Assembly (NCBI GenBank): GCA_946535435.1
Contig: CAMNDM010000003.1
Span: 1 to 64,000, forward strand
Source: Physcocola sp002396385
GTDB taxonomy: Bacteria > Bacteroidota > Bacteroidia > Bacteroidales > Paludibacteraceae
Length of the DNA stretch: 64,000 nucleotides
Direction of reading: 5' to 3'
The notes below the pieces were generated by a model. It had not been told where the DNA came from. It made no database searches and worked only from the letters and a program-made list of their open reading frames with translations. Positions 43,694 through 52,269 of the stretch are shown here, in pieces (position 1 is the stretch's first letter; each line of letters begins with the position of its first letter). Position numbers and translations under genes: made by a program.

Positions 43694-44428
43694 TTAGAAA
43701 ATGCTGACTTTGATAGGGGTCGCTGTCATATTTACGACTGTGCCGGCCGGACCTGTCGTGAAGTCGTAGCCTGTGGCTGTGACGGCATAGTTCTTTTTTA
43801 CTTCCGTTTCTGCCCAAATTGTGTATACTGAATTTGGTTTCAGTCTGGCAAATCGGAAATTGCCTTCGTTGTCGGTTCGGGTGTCGTTTTGTTCGCCACC
43901 TTTCGAGTTTTTGATATAGACGCGGATGCCGACACCGGTTACATAATCGTCTTCATTGTCGTAAAGTGCTTTTACACTGCCTACAATACCGCTACAAGTC
44001 GAATTTTTGCCTTCGCTTAGTAGTATGAGGTCGTTCATATAGGCGCCCGACGAACCAATGTTCATATTGGTGACTACTCCTTCTTTTAACGAAGAGGCAT
44101 AGTCTCCTATAGCATAAACGCTGTAGTTGCCTTTGCGCAAGTTCTCGAAACGGTAGTAGCCTAATGAATTGGTCGTCATTTTGTCGTCGTTGGCACCAAT
44201 GCCGCCTCCGTATACAATGTATACGTTTTTGCCCATTGCGGGGATAGTGTCGGTGTCGAATTTGTAACCGCCCATTCCGTCTGATATGATGTCGCCATCG
44301 TTAACTACTTCGTAAACGTAGCCATGGATTATGGCATCGCCACCCTTACCTTCTTCTTTCGAGCAAGAAGTTCCCCATACCGCTGTCGCGGCTAACAGTA
44401 AATAGGTTATTATTTTTGTGTTTCTCAT
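43694..44428 (-). CDS. Lipoprotein with carboxypeptidase-regulatory-like domains
   Basis: A 244-residue lipoprotein. The lipobox is WGTSC, followed by SKEE, an acidic stretch similar to the surface-export signal of Bacteroidetes lipoproteins. The body has two prealbumin-like repeats (NSLGYYRFENLRKGNYSVYA and DNEGNFRFARLKPNSVYT). First gene of the polyphosphate-polymerase operon. Such domains act as spacers or adhesive modules. Confidence 0.75.
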   Translation of the reverse strand: MRNTKIITYLLLAATAVWGTSCSKEEGKGGDAIIHGYVYEVVNDGDIISDGMGGYKFDTDTIPAMGKNVYIVYGGGIGANDDKMTTNSLGYYRFENLRKGNYSVYAIGDYASSLKEGVVTNMNIGSSGAYMNDLILLSEGKNSTCSGIVGSVKALYDNEDDYVTGVGIRVYIKNSKGGEQNDTRTDNEGNFRFARLKPNSVYTIWAETEVKKNYAVTATGYDFTTGPAGTVVNMTATPIKVSIF

Positions 44429-44459
44429 ATAGATGTATATTCTTTTTTAAGTTGCATGC

Positions 44460-44467
44460 CAAAAATA
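44460..44467 (-). promoter_or_regulatory. Candidate -7 element of the lipoprotein/VTC operon
   Basis: The minus strand reads TATTTTTG, 31 nt before the lipoprotein ATG. The -33 half is not convincing. Confidence 0.4.
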
Positions 44468-44586
44468 GAAACTTTAGTTGTTTTTTTCCTCTTTATTTCA
44501 ATAAAAGAGTGTTTTTATCGGGTTTAGGCTTGTGTTTTTTCTTGTCTCCTCGCGGAGTCTGGCATATCAGGCTTTTCAACAACTTT

Positions 44587-44616
44587 AAAACGTGGCACCG
44601 GCGTGTGCCGGTCCAC
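44587..44616 (-). terminator. Hairpin after the PRiA4b ORF3-like gene
   Basis: GTGG and ACCGGC (44592-44602) pair with GCCGGT and CCAC (44607-44616) with one bulged C. On the minus strand it is followed by four T, 18 nt after the stop codon. Confidence 0.6.
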
Positions 44617-44633
44617 ATTATTGTATCTTTGTT

Positions 44634-45218
44634 TTACCTTTCATACGAATCTTCGAAACTGATGTCGTCGCTCAGTTCACCCAATTCCTCGTCGTCGTAG
44701 CCGTTGTCATCGCCAAAGTCTCCGTATATGTCGTCATCAACGCTGCCTCCTTTACCTCCTTTTTTACCTTTCCCGTTAATGTCGGCCAGAAGGTCTTCTG
44801 CAAGGAACGAGTCGTCAATCTGTTTGGGAGCCTTGCCCTTTTTCTTGGTGCAGACGGGCTTGGCAATATCTTTACCGGTAATAACTTCTTTCAACTCAAT
44901 GTAGAAGGCCCGGTCGTTAAGCGTGTCGAAAACATACTGGAGTTTTTGCCCCTCGTCTTCAACGAACTCGTCGATGTGGGTATCGGCCATTGTGTAGCAG
45001 TCTGTGTCGCTGGCAGTGTCCATCTCGACAAGTGAAACTTCTTGGTAGCGTTCCCAATCGTCATCGCAGATGAAGAAACTGGTGATTTGGTCATCGGTGT
45101 AACCTACCGATTCCAAAATTGCCTTATGGAGTTCCAAAAAAGTGCTGTCTGATTCTATCTCTATTTCGCGGCGGAACTCGTCTTCTTCGTCCGAAACCAA
45201 TATAAATTTGAATATCAT
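44634..45218 (-). CDS. Plasmid pRiA4b ORF-3-like protein
   Basis: A 194-residue protein. The N-terminal half (FRREIEIESDSTFLELHKAI, then SFFICDDDWERYQEV and LNDRAFYIEL) fits the pRiA4b ORF-3 family, and the C-terminal 60 residues are very acidic with a KGKKGGKGG linker. Function is not established. It has its own promoter downstream of the dnaA terminator. Confidence 0.75.
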   Translation of the reverse strand: MIFKFILVSDEEDEFRREIEIESDSTFLELHKAILESVGYTDDQITSFFICDDDWERYQEVSLVEMDTASDTDCYTMADTHIDEFVEDEGQKLQYVFDTLNDRAFYIELKEVITGKDIAKPVCTKKKGKAPKQIDDSFLAEDLLADINGKGKKGGKGGSVDDDIYGDFGDDNGYDDEELGELSDDISFEDSYER

Positions 45219-45242
45219 TTTCCAATATGTTTAAAACATCTG

Positions 45243-45274
45243 TAAATATAGGATAATTGCCACTTTTATGCAAA
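45243..45274 (-). promoter_or_regulatory. Promoter of the PRiA4b ORF3-like gene
   Basis: On the minus strand TTTG (45274-45271), 20 nt, TATATTTA (45250-45243). Spacing is exact and the -7 box has one mismatch. Confidence 0.55.
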
Positions 45275-45276
45275 TA

Positions 45277-45309
45277 AAAAAAGCAAGTCCGTTGCTGACT
45301 TGCTTTTTT
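45277..45309. terminator. Terminator of dnaA
   Basis: A 13 bp perfect stem (45277-45289 with 45297-45309) with A run left and T run right. On the minus strand it ends the dnaA transcript 54 nt after its stop codon. Confidence 0.88.
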
Positions 45310-45362
45310 ATATTGGCTTTTTTTTACTAGCTGCCCCAAATCTTTTAAGGCCGCACACTTGC

Positions 45363-46757
45363 TTACTTTAATTTGCTCTCTATTGTGTCGAGGCTCTGAC
45401 GGATGGTCTTGTCTGTCTCAATCAGGTTCTCAACAGTCTTGCAGGCGTGTAAGACGGTCGCATGGTCGCGGTTCCCGATTTCACTGCCTATTACCGAAAG
45501 GCTTTTCTTTGTGTATTTGCGGGCCAGGTACATGGCTACCTGTCGGGCTTGGGCGACCTCGCGCTTGCGCGACTTGGTCTGAATGTCTTTAAGCTCGAGG
45601 TTGTAATATTCACAAACGGCTTCCTTAATCTCGCTCAAATCTACCGTTTTTTCGGCAGTGACATCGTTTTTCCCTACCACTTCTTCTGCAAGGGCAAGGT
45701 CTATGTTTGCGTCGGTCAGTGTGGCGCGGGCAAGAAGTGAATTGACAATGCCTTCCAGTTCGCGGATGTTGCCGTTGGTGTTTCTGGCTATATAGTCGAT
45801 TACCTCGTCTGAGATTTCTAGTGCGTTACGGTCTACCTTGTGCTTCAAGATGGCCTTACGCATTTCTTCGTCTGGTTTTGAGATTTCGGCAGACAAACCC
45901 CACAAGAAGCGGCTGAGCATACGCTCGTCCATCTGTTTGATTTCTTTTGGCGAACGGTCGGCTGCCAATATCAGTTGTTTGCCTGTTTGATGTAAGTGGT
46001 TGAAAATGTGGAAAAAGGTGTTGACCGTTTTCTCTTTCCCTTCCATTTCCTGTATGTCGTCAACAATAAGCACGTCAAGGCTCTGGTAGAATTGCATAAA
46101 GTCTACAGTTCTGTTGTTGCGGCACGCATCTTGGTATTGGTTCTGGAAACGCAGTGCGTCTACATAGATTATGCGCTTGTTCGGATATTTTTCAAGTATT
46201 GTGTTTCCTATCGCATTTGCCAAATGGGTCTTGCCCAAACCTGAGCCTCCGTAAATGAACAGCGGGTTGAACGGTGTTTCTCCTGGAGCTTTTGCAATTG
46301 CTAAACCGGCGCTTTTTGCAAGCTTGTTGCTCTTGCCTTCAACAAAGCAGTCCATCGTATAGTTGCGGTTCAACTGTGGATTTAGGCTGGTCTCTCTGGC
46401 TGCCTGGTTGTCGACCGGATTTACTACCGGTACAGGCTGTACCTTCTTCATGTGTTGGCCGCCATTCTCTGTCGACACACCTTTGTCGAGGTTGGCCACA
46501 TATTTTAAATTGACCTCGCCGTATACGTGCACCAGGGTCGCTTTAAGCAAATCGAAGAAGTGTCCTTCCAAATACTCTTGGAAGAACGGGCTTGGAACCC
46601 CTAATTTCAGGGTGTGGGTACTTTGTTCCCACAAAAGGGGCTTGATGGGCTTGAACCAAGTGGTGAATTGGGCCTCGGGTAAGTTGTCTGCAAATTTCTG
46701 CAGACATTTTGCCCAAAGTGTTTCACATTGATTGCCGTTATTTATCTTTTCGCTCAT
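45363..46757 (-). CDS. dnaA: Chromosomal replication initiator DnaA
   Basis: A 464-residue AAA+ initiator. Domain I begins CETLWAKCLQKFADN, Walker A is GGSGLGKTHLANAIG, Walker B is LIVDDIQE, and the C-terminal DNA-binding domain carries IGNRDHATVLHACKTVENL, which reads DnaA boxes. The ATG at 46757 is chosen over a TTG at 46784. The 371 nt upstream hold no gene and no clear DnaA-box cluster. Confidence 0.97.
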   Translation of the reverse strand: MSEKINNGNQCETLWAKCLQKFADNLPEAQFTTWFKPIKPLLWEQSTHTLKLGVPSPFFQEYLEGHFFDLLKATLVHVYGEVNLKYVANLDKGVSTENGGQHMKKVQPVPVVNPVDNQAARETSLNPQLNRNYTMDCFVEGKSNKLAKSAGLAIAKAPGETPFNPLFIYGGSGLGKTHLANAIGNTILEKYPNKRIIYVDALRFQNQYQDACRNNRTVDFMQFYQSLDVLIVDDIQEMEGKEKTVNTFFHIFNHLHQTGKQLILAADRSPKEIKQMDERMLSRFLWGLSAEISKPDEEMRKAILKHKVDRNALEISDEVIDYIARNTNGNIRELEGIVNSLLARATLTDANIDLALAEEVVGKNDVTAEKTVDLSEIKEAVCEYYNLELKDIQTKSRKREVAQARQVAMYLARKYTKKSLSVIGSEIGNRDHATVLHACKTVENLIETDKTIRQSLDTIESKLK

Positions 46758-47128
46758 ATTTAACCTTTCGTCTTTCGATTGCAAATTTTGAAGAAAATCA
46801 GTTGAAAAAAAAGTGGCTTTTTTTTTGCTTTTCCCGATTTTTAAAATCTTTCTGTTTTTCAGTAAGTTGTTGTAACTTGTTGTGAATTAATTGTTTATAT
46901 TGTTGTGCGTGCGTTGAAGTCGTTGATAAATAGGTATATGCACTCAATTATACATTCTTATGCAAAACTTGCAATGGTTGTTGCTTCTTTGTTAGAAATA
47001 TAGGGCTTTATCCCCTTCTTCGCACTCTTTTTTACGATTTTTGTTATTTAGATTGATTCTAATTAACAATACTCTGGCTTTTTTTCGTGCGAAGGTATTC
47101 TGGTTTCTTGTTTTTCCCGAATTTGTCC
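46758..47128. other. AT-rich region upstream of dnaA, no gene
   Basis: It contains the dnaA leader and several TTGTTGT repeats (46860-46910). Sequences near TTATCCACA occur only with two or more mismatches, so an origin is not supported. No tRNA or sizeable hairpin was seen. Confidence 0.5.
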
Positions 47129-48355
47129 TCATTTACCTGATGCAAGGTGGCGCGATGGTAGCCATGCGACCAGCAGACCTGCAAACAAGACGGTAGCCAA
47201 TACCGCAAAAATGTCAGTCGCCTGTACTACTACGGGGTAGGCATCGGTAAGGAAGATGCCATTGTCTTCTTCACTGCCAAGTCGCAGTAATCCCCATTGT
47301 TGTTGGGCTGCGCATAGCAATACGCCTGCAAACGTTCCTATTGCAGCCCCAATTGCGGTTACCAACCAACCTTCTAGTAAGAATATCCGGCTTATGGTCC
47401 GTTTATCTGCCCCTAGGTTGCGTAGGGTGTTTATGTCGTTTTTTTTCTCGATAATCAGCATCGAAAGCGACCCCGTGACGTTGAAGACTGCAATTAACAG
47501 TATGAACGTGAGAATGAGAAACGATATCCATTTCTCTACCTTTAACATTCGGTAGAAGTCTTGGTGCTGTTCCCTTCGGTCCTCTATCTTGTATTTTGGA
47601 CCCAGCAGTTCGGCTATTGCCTGTTTTGTTCTTTTTTGATTTTCGCCTGGTTTCAGTTTCAGTTCCAGGGCTGTCCCTTCGTTTTCTTTATATCCGAACA
47701 GTTGTTGCGCCTCTTTTAAGGATACAATCAGGTAGCGCCCGTCAACCTCTTCTTGTTCTACACTGTATATGCCCGACAGAAATATATTCTTTTGGTTGAA
47801 GGCATTGGACGGATTGCTAGGATCTATGGCTGCTGCGTGTTTCGGCGCATACACTTCCAGTGGATTGGGAACGTATAGGCTGGCATTCAGTTTGACAGCC
47901 AGCGTAAGTCCCAAAATTCCGAAAGGAGTGTCGCCGTTGCTGAGTACAAAACGACCGTCTTTAAGTAGATTGCCGAAGTCTATCAGTCGCTTATAGTTGT
48001 CGCTTACTCCTTTTATGGTGAGCCATGTTTGTCGGTCCCCGCATTTTACAACTGCGTTTTCTTCCAAAACGCAGGCGGCTTGTTCTACGCAGGGCAGAGC
48101 CTTCACTCTAAGTATTTGGTCGTCCTTGATGTCGAAAGACTTCCCTTCAACTCTGCTTATGCGGAGGTCAGGGTCGAACTGGCTGAAGGTCCCGCCTATC
48201 AGGTCTTGGAATCCGTTATACACCGAGAGCACGCAAACAAGGGCCAGCGCACCTATGCCTATACCTATAGCGCAAATCAGCGATATGATGTTGATGGCGC
48301 TGTGCTTCTTGGGAGAGAACAGGTAGCGGAGTGCTATGTAGAACGGAAATTTCAT
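47129..48355 (-). CDS. FtsX-like permease, LolC/LolE-type lipoprotein-releasing system
   Basis: A 408-residue inner-membrane ABC permease with one N-terminal span (HSAINIISLICAIGIGIGAL), a large periplasmic domain and three C-terminal spans (FLILTFILLIAVFNVTGSL, then LLEGWLVTAIGAAIGTF). This is the LolE layout; the ATPase is encoded elsewhere. It follows rbfA by 9 nt. Confidence 0.85.
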   Translation of the reverse strand: MKFPFYIALRYLFSPKKHSAINIISLICAIGIGIGALALVCVLSVYNGFQDLIGGTFSQFDPDLRISRVEGKSFDIKDDQILRVKALPCVEQAACVLEENAVVKCGDRQTWLTIKGVSDNYKRLIDFGNLLKDGRFVLSNGDTPFGILGLTLAVKLNASLYVPNPLEVYAPKHAAAIDPSNPSNAFNQKNIFLSGIYSVEQEEVDGRYLIVSLKEAQQLFGYKENEGTALELKLKPGENQKRTKQAIAELLGPKYKIEDRREQHQDFYRMLKVEKWISFLILTFILLIAVFNVTGSLSMLIIEKKNDINTLRNLGADKRTISRIFLLEGWLVTAIGAAIGTFAGVLLCAAQQQWGLLRLGSEEDNGIFLTDAYPVVVQATDIFAVLATVLFAGLLVAWLPSRHLASGK

Positions 48356-48364
48356 CTGCCAGAC

Positions 48365-48757
48365 TTATTCTACGCTTTTGTTTTTCCCAATTAGTTTCTC
48401 TTGCTCGTTAATGCGCTGCTGGTCTTCGTTCAGCAGGCGGTCTATGTTCTCGATATAGTCGATGGAGTCGTCGTGGAAGAAGGTGAGTTCGGGTAGTATG
48501 CGCAACTGGTTCTTAACCCGAAGCCCCAGTTCGTAACGGATTCCTTTGGCGCTGTTCTTTATGAGCGCCATAGTCTCGTCTACTTTGTTTGTTGGGAATA
48601 TGCTTAGGCGCACGCGCGCTATGCTCAAGTCGCTCGATACTTTTACACTGGTCACACTGACGATGGTGCCTCCTAGGGTATTGGTCATCTTCTGGAATAG
48701 ACTGCCTAATTCTTTCTGTACCAGTCTGTCTATTTTGCTTTGTCTTGTAGAATCCAT
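48365..48757 (-). CDS. rbfA: Ribosome-binding factor A
   Basis: A 130-residue KH-fold protein that binds the 30S subunit during 16S rRNA maturation. The N-terminus RQSKIDRLVQKELGSLF, IVSVTSVKVSSDLSIARV and the ending PELTFFHDDSIDYIENID are typical. First gene of a two-gene operon with the LolE-type permease. Confidence 0.93.
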   Translation of the reverse strand: MDSTRQSKIDRLVQKELGSLFQKMTNTLGGTIVSVTSVKVSSDLSIARVRLSIFPTNKVDETMALIKNSAKGIRYELGLRVKNQLRILPELTFFHDDSIDYIENIDRLLNEDQQRINEQEKLIGKNKSVE

Positions 48758-48771
48758 CAGTTTTCTTTATT

Positions 48772-48799
48772 TATATTTGTATATGCTTCTGCAAAGTTA
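48772..48799. promoter_or_regulatory. Overlapping opposed promoters of rbfA and dprA
   Basis: TATATTTG on the plus strand (48772-48779) serves dprA and TAACTTTG on the minus strand (48799-48792) serves rbfA. Both start sites fall near 48785, so the two polymerases would compete. -33 halves are weak. Confidence 0.45.
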
Positions 48800-48835
48800 A
48801 TACTTTTATTCCGTTGAATTTTTGGATTTTCGGTT

Positions 48836-49960
48836 ATGGACGATAAAAAAATGATTCTCCGTTTGGCTTTGGCGCATGCCAAGGGGCTTGGACCTGTACG
48901 TGCGCGCGAGTTGCTGGCTCGTTTGGGGTCGGTCGAGGCTGTGTTTGCCGAAACCGTGGGCTCGTTAGCGAATCTGGGCCTCGAGAAAACGGTTGCCAGC
49001 CATTTGTTGTCGTCCGAAAATATGGATTTTTCCGAGAAAGAGTGGCATTTCTTGCAGACGAATGGAGTGCAGGTCTTGTTCATTGGCGATAAGGATTATC
49101 CTTTCCGACTTCGTGAGTGTGCCGATGCTCCTGTCTTGTTTATGTATAAGGGCAACTGCTCGTTGAGCGCTCCGAAAATGCTGGCTGTGGTGGGGACCAG
49201 GCACGCCACGGAACAGGGGAAGGCTTTTACCCGGCAATTGGTTTCCGATTTGTCGAAAAGGCATCCCGACTTGGTGGTGGTGAGTGGCTTGGCCTATGGT
49301 ATTGACGTGACGGCACACAAGGCTGCGCTTGAGTCGGGGCTCTCTACTATTGGCGTTATGGCTACGGGACTAGACCGCCTTTATCCGGCGCAACACAAAA
49401 AAGTGGCTTCACTAATGAAGACACAGGGCGGATTGCTGACCGAACACTTCCGTGGCGACGCTTTGGTTCCGGGCTGCTTTGTCAGTAGAAACCGTATTAT
49501 TGCCGGACTGTGCGACGCTGTTTTGGTGGTGGAGAGTGCTGCCGATGGGGGCGCTCTGACTACTGCCGACATCGCTAACAGCTATTCGCGTGAGGTCTTT
49601 GCTGTGCCGGGGCGGCCTGCCGACACCTTTTCTGCCGGTTGTAACGACCTTATCAAGACCAACAAGGCGGCTTTAGTGGCTTCGGCCGATGATTTGGATT
49701 TCCAACTCGGTTGGGACAATGACAAGGTACGGACCGATGAATCGTCTACTTTCCCCGAACTGAACCTTCCCGATTTGTCGGAACAAGAGTTGCGTGTTGT
49801 TTCTGAAATCCGTCATCGTGGTGGTGATATGGAGTCTTCCGAATTGTCGGTGCTTCTTGGCGTTTCTTCTTCTCAACTGGCCTCCATCATGTTTGCTATG
49901 GAAATGCGCGGGCTGGTTCACCGTGTGCCGGGCAACAGGTATGCGGTTGGTAAGAAGTGA
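48836..49960 (+). CDS. dprA: DNA-processing protein DprA
   Basis: A 374-residue protein: an N-terminal helix-hairpin region (AKGLGPVRARELLARLG), a central Rossmann fold with AVVGTRHATEQGKAF, VVSGLAYGIDVTAHKAAL and FVSRNRIIAGL, and a C-terminal winged-helix domain. It loads RecA onto incoming single-stranded DNA in transformation and recombination. Transcribed alone, divergent from rbfA. Confidence 0.95.
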   Translation: MDDKKMILRLALAHAKGLGPVRARELLARLGSVEAVFAETVGSLANLGLEKTVASHLLSSENMDFSEKEWHFLQTNGVQVLFIGDKDYPFRLRECADAPVLFMYKGNCSLSAPKMLAVVGTRHATEQGKAFTRQLVSDLSKRHPDLVVVSGLAYGIDVTAHKAALESGLSTIGVMATGLDRLYPAQHKKVASLMKTQGGLLTEHFRGDALVPGCFVSRNRIIAGLCDAVLVVESAADGGALTTADIANSYSREVFAVPGRPADTFSAGCNDLIKTNKAALVASADDLDFQLGWDNDKVRTDESSTFPELNLPDLSEQELRVVSEIRHRGGDMESSELSVLLGVSSSQLASIMFAMEMRGLVHRVPGNRYAVGKK

Positions 49961-49991
49961 TTGTTGGCTGGCTTGGCCCTCAAAAAGAAAT

Positions 49992-50030
49992 AAGGGCCTT
50001 GCCCGATTCAAGCTTGGCCCTTTTCTCTTT
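49992..50030. terminator. Terminator between dprA and the ketosynthase operon
   Basis: AAGGGCC (49992-49998) pairs with GGCCCTT (50016-50022), followed by a T-rich run. It lies between converging genes. Confidence 0.7.
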
Positions 50031-50097
50031 TGCTGTTGTAAACAGGTGTTGTTACTGTCTGATGATTTGAGGAAACAGAATGTTTTTGTGGAAAAAT

Positions 50098-50535
50098 CTA
50101 TTCCTCTTCTAACTTTGCTTCTCCCACCAGTTCCCGGTCAAGGTACACCTTGCAACAGCTGATGCCTTTGACTCCGCTTTTTATTGCTTCGCGGAGGGTA
50201 TAGTTCGCCAGGTCGTTGTAGTCGCCACTTACGCTTTCCATCAGTTCTATATGAAGCGAGTTGTCTTTCCCGTCAATGAAGCACGGAACACCGTTTTTAT
50301 TCATTTTTCTAATGTAGCTTTCTGCCCCCTCTATTTTTTGAGGCGTAGTTGCCTCCATATCACCTCTTGACGTAGCTGAGTCAGAAACCACACTGCCTGC
50401 CGGTGTTGTTGCTCCTTCCGAGTCTTTAATCGTTAAATCGGCAGCTTGTGTGCTTGAACCTCCTTCAGGTGCAGTGTTGGCTCCGCATGCGGTTAGGAGG
50501 ATGGCCGCAGTTGCTAATGTTATATATTTTCTCAT
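50098..50535 (-). CDS. Small lipoprotein at the end of the ketosynthase operon
   Basis: A 145-residue protein with the lipobox ILLTAC, a low-complexity Ser/Thr-rich linker and a C-terminal domain with GVKGISCCKVYLDRELVGEA. No family recognised. It starts 6 nt after the deacetylase gene and is probably the last gene of the operon. Confidence 0.65.
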   Translation of the reverse strand: MRKYITLATAAILLTACGANTAPEGGSSTQAADLTIKDSEGATTPAGSVVSDSATSRGDMEATTPQKIEGAESYIRKMNKNGVPCFIDGKDNSLHIELMESVSGDYNDLANYTLREAIKSGVKGISCCKVYLDRELVGEAKLEEE

Positions 50536-50541
50536 TTTTTG

Positions 50542-51240
50542 TTAATTATTTGTTGTACTTTGAAATTTCGGAATCCCTATTCTCCATCCTTCCGTTTTAA
50601 GGTGGGTCAGCAGTTTGTCTAATAATTCTGCACTGAATTCCATACGGTCGTGCAGCAACACGATGCTGCCGGGCTCGATTTGGTCAGTTATCCGATTCAG
50701 TATTTTGTCGGTGTCGCCTCCCATTGTGTCGAAACTCCTGACATCCCATCCTATGGTTTTAAAGGGAATGCCTGTTTTTTTCAATCCCGAAGCTATTAGT
50801 GGGTTCGTTACTCCGAAAGGAGGTCTGAATAAGTTGGGCGTCTTGCCTGTAATGTCAGTTAGTGTCTGGTTGCAGTGCTTTATGTCTTCTGCAATTTGTT
50901 TACTGCTCATCAGAGGAAAAGTCCCTTTGTGGTAAAAACTGTGGTTCCCTATCACGTGTCCCTCTGCAACAATCGCTTTCACAAGCTCTGGATTTTTCTC
51001 CGCATTTTCTCCAATTAAAAAGAAAATGGCTTTCGCATTGTGGCGTTTCAGTACGTCGAGCACTCTGGTTGTGTATGCACTCGGGCCGTCGTCAAAGCTG
51101 AGGAAAACAGTCTTCTCCTTTACCGGAACCTTGCATTGTGCCTTTAGGTACACTCCCGAACCTATATAATACGAAGCGTAGAACAGGTAAATCAAGAGGG
51201 AAAGGAATACTATTATTGCCGAGGTGACGAGTAAGAACAT
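50542..51240 (-). CDS. Polysaccharide deacetylase (NodB) family protein
   Basis: A 232-residue protein with one N-terminal membrane anchor. NodB motifs: FLSFDDGPS (catalytic and metal Asp), GNHSFYHKG (two metal His), LFRPPFG and IVLLHDR near the end. Family 4 carbohydrate esterases remove N- or O-acetyl groups outside the cytoplasm. Its place after the ketosynthases suggests work on a glycosylated or acylated polyene-like product. Confidence 0.88.
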   Translation of the reverse strand: MFLLVTSAIIVFLSLLIYLFYASYYIGSGVYLKAQCKVPVKEKTVFLSFDDGPSAYTTRVLDVLKRHNAKAIFFLIGENAEKNPELVKAIVAEGHVIGNHSFYHKGTFPLMSSKQIAEDIKHCNQTLTDITGKTPNLFRPPFGVTNPLIASGLKKTGIPFKTIGWDVRSFDTMGGDTDKILNRITDQIEPGSIVLLHDRMEFSAELLDKLLTHLKTEGWRIGIPKFQSTTNN

Positions 51241-51251
51241 AGATAAACACT

Positions 51252-52265
51252 TTAATTAATCTGTGCCATTTTTAGCAACATCAGCGTGTAGTCGTTTTGC
51301 CGGTATTCGCTATATATTGCTATGTTTTTCAGCTGTTTTTGCTCCCATTGGTTGCCCTTAGGCGCAATGCCTCTGCTTAAGAGTTGTGTGCCTATCCATA
51401 GTCCGAACCCCGATTTCGTACCATATTGACCGCACCACTGTTTATAGTCGGTAACAGGGAAACGGTCCGATATTTCCTTTTCTGCGGCTTTGTCGCAGTC
51501 GCATCCGGTCAGCACAAGGTCTATGTCGGTAGCTTTTAGTTGGTTGCTGTTTGCCAACTCCTCTATGCTGTTGGCAATTTGTTTGGGTGTGGTCTCGTGT
51601 AGTAGACTTACTGCTGCCAGTTCGCACACACTGCCTTCCTTTTCTGTTGTGAGCAGAAACGAACTGGAACCCTCGCCCATTTGTCTACCTCCCCTCCAGA
51701 AACCCATTTTGCGCATTACCTCATACTCTGTGGCGGTAATTTCGTCGGCTCCGGTCACTAGTGCGTCTTTGATGTCGCCAGAAGTTAATTGTAACATGGC
51801 GTCGGTAAGCGCCGATTCCATCGAGTAGCCACCATGGGCATAAGTCACATTGTAGCCATGGTGTCCGAGTAAAAGTCCGGTCTGACCGCCGAAGGTGTTG
51901 CCTGTAGACTGGATGAAGTTAGACGGGTTCAGCAAGTCTTCGCCATTGTCAATAATGCAGCGGAGGAATTTCTCAGTGTCCTCCAAACCGCCCATTGCCG
52001 TGGCCGACATAATGGCGTCTGGTATCAGAAGGTTGCCATCTGGCAGAGTCAGACAGTCGAGCGACGTGCTTACCCCCATTTTTATAAGGTGTGCCATTCG
52101 ACGTCGTTTACCGGCATCGGTTATAATGCCCTTGTAGTCGGGCTCTATGGCGTGCAGTTGGTCTGTTTCCGCTTGGGCTGCTTTCCATGAACTGAAAAAT
52201 CCGTTTGTACGGAAACTTTCTTGTGGACTGATGCACGAGGTGCGGGCTATGAAGACTTTTTTCAT
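51252..52265 (-). CDS. Ketosynthase-like protein lacking the active-site Cys (chain-length-factor type)
   Basis: A 337-residue thiolase-fold protein. Where ketosynthases read TACSS it reads YAHGGYSMES, so the nucleophile is absent, as in chain-length factors. MGEGSSSFLL is the remaining family loop. It probably forms a heterodimer with the complete ketosynthase encoded 4 nt upstream. ATG 52265 is used. Confidence 0.75.
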   Translation of the reverse strand: MKKVFIARTSCISPQESFRTNGFFSSWKAAQAETDQLHAIEPDYKGIITDAGKRRRMAHLIKMGVSTSLDCLTLPDGNLLIPDAIMSATAMGGLEDTEKFLRCIIDNGEDLLNPSNFIQSTGNTFGGQTGLLLGHHGYNVTYAHGGYSMESALTDAMLQLTSGDIKDALVTGADEITATEYEVMRKMGFWRGGRQMGEGSSSFLLTTEKEGSVCELAAVSLLHETTPKQIANSIEELANSNQLKATDIDLVLTGCDCDKAAEKEISDRFPVTDYKQWCGQYGTKSGFGLWIGTQLLSRGIAPKGNQWEQKQLKNIAIYSEYRQNDYTLMLLKMAQIN

Positions 52266-52269
52266 ATTT

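Noticed and set aside
46758..47128. Replication origin next to dnaA
   Set aside because: No cluster of DnaA boxes close to TTATCCACA was found, only TTGTTGT repeats and two-mismatch sites. GC-skew analysis of the whole chromosome would be needed.
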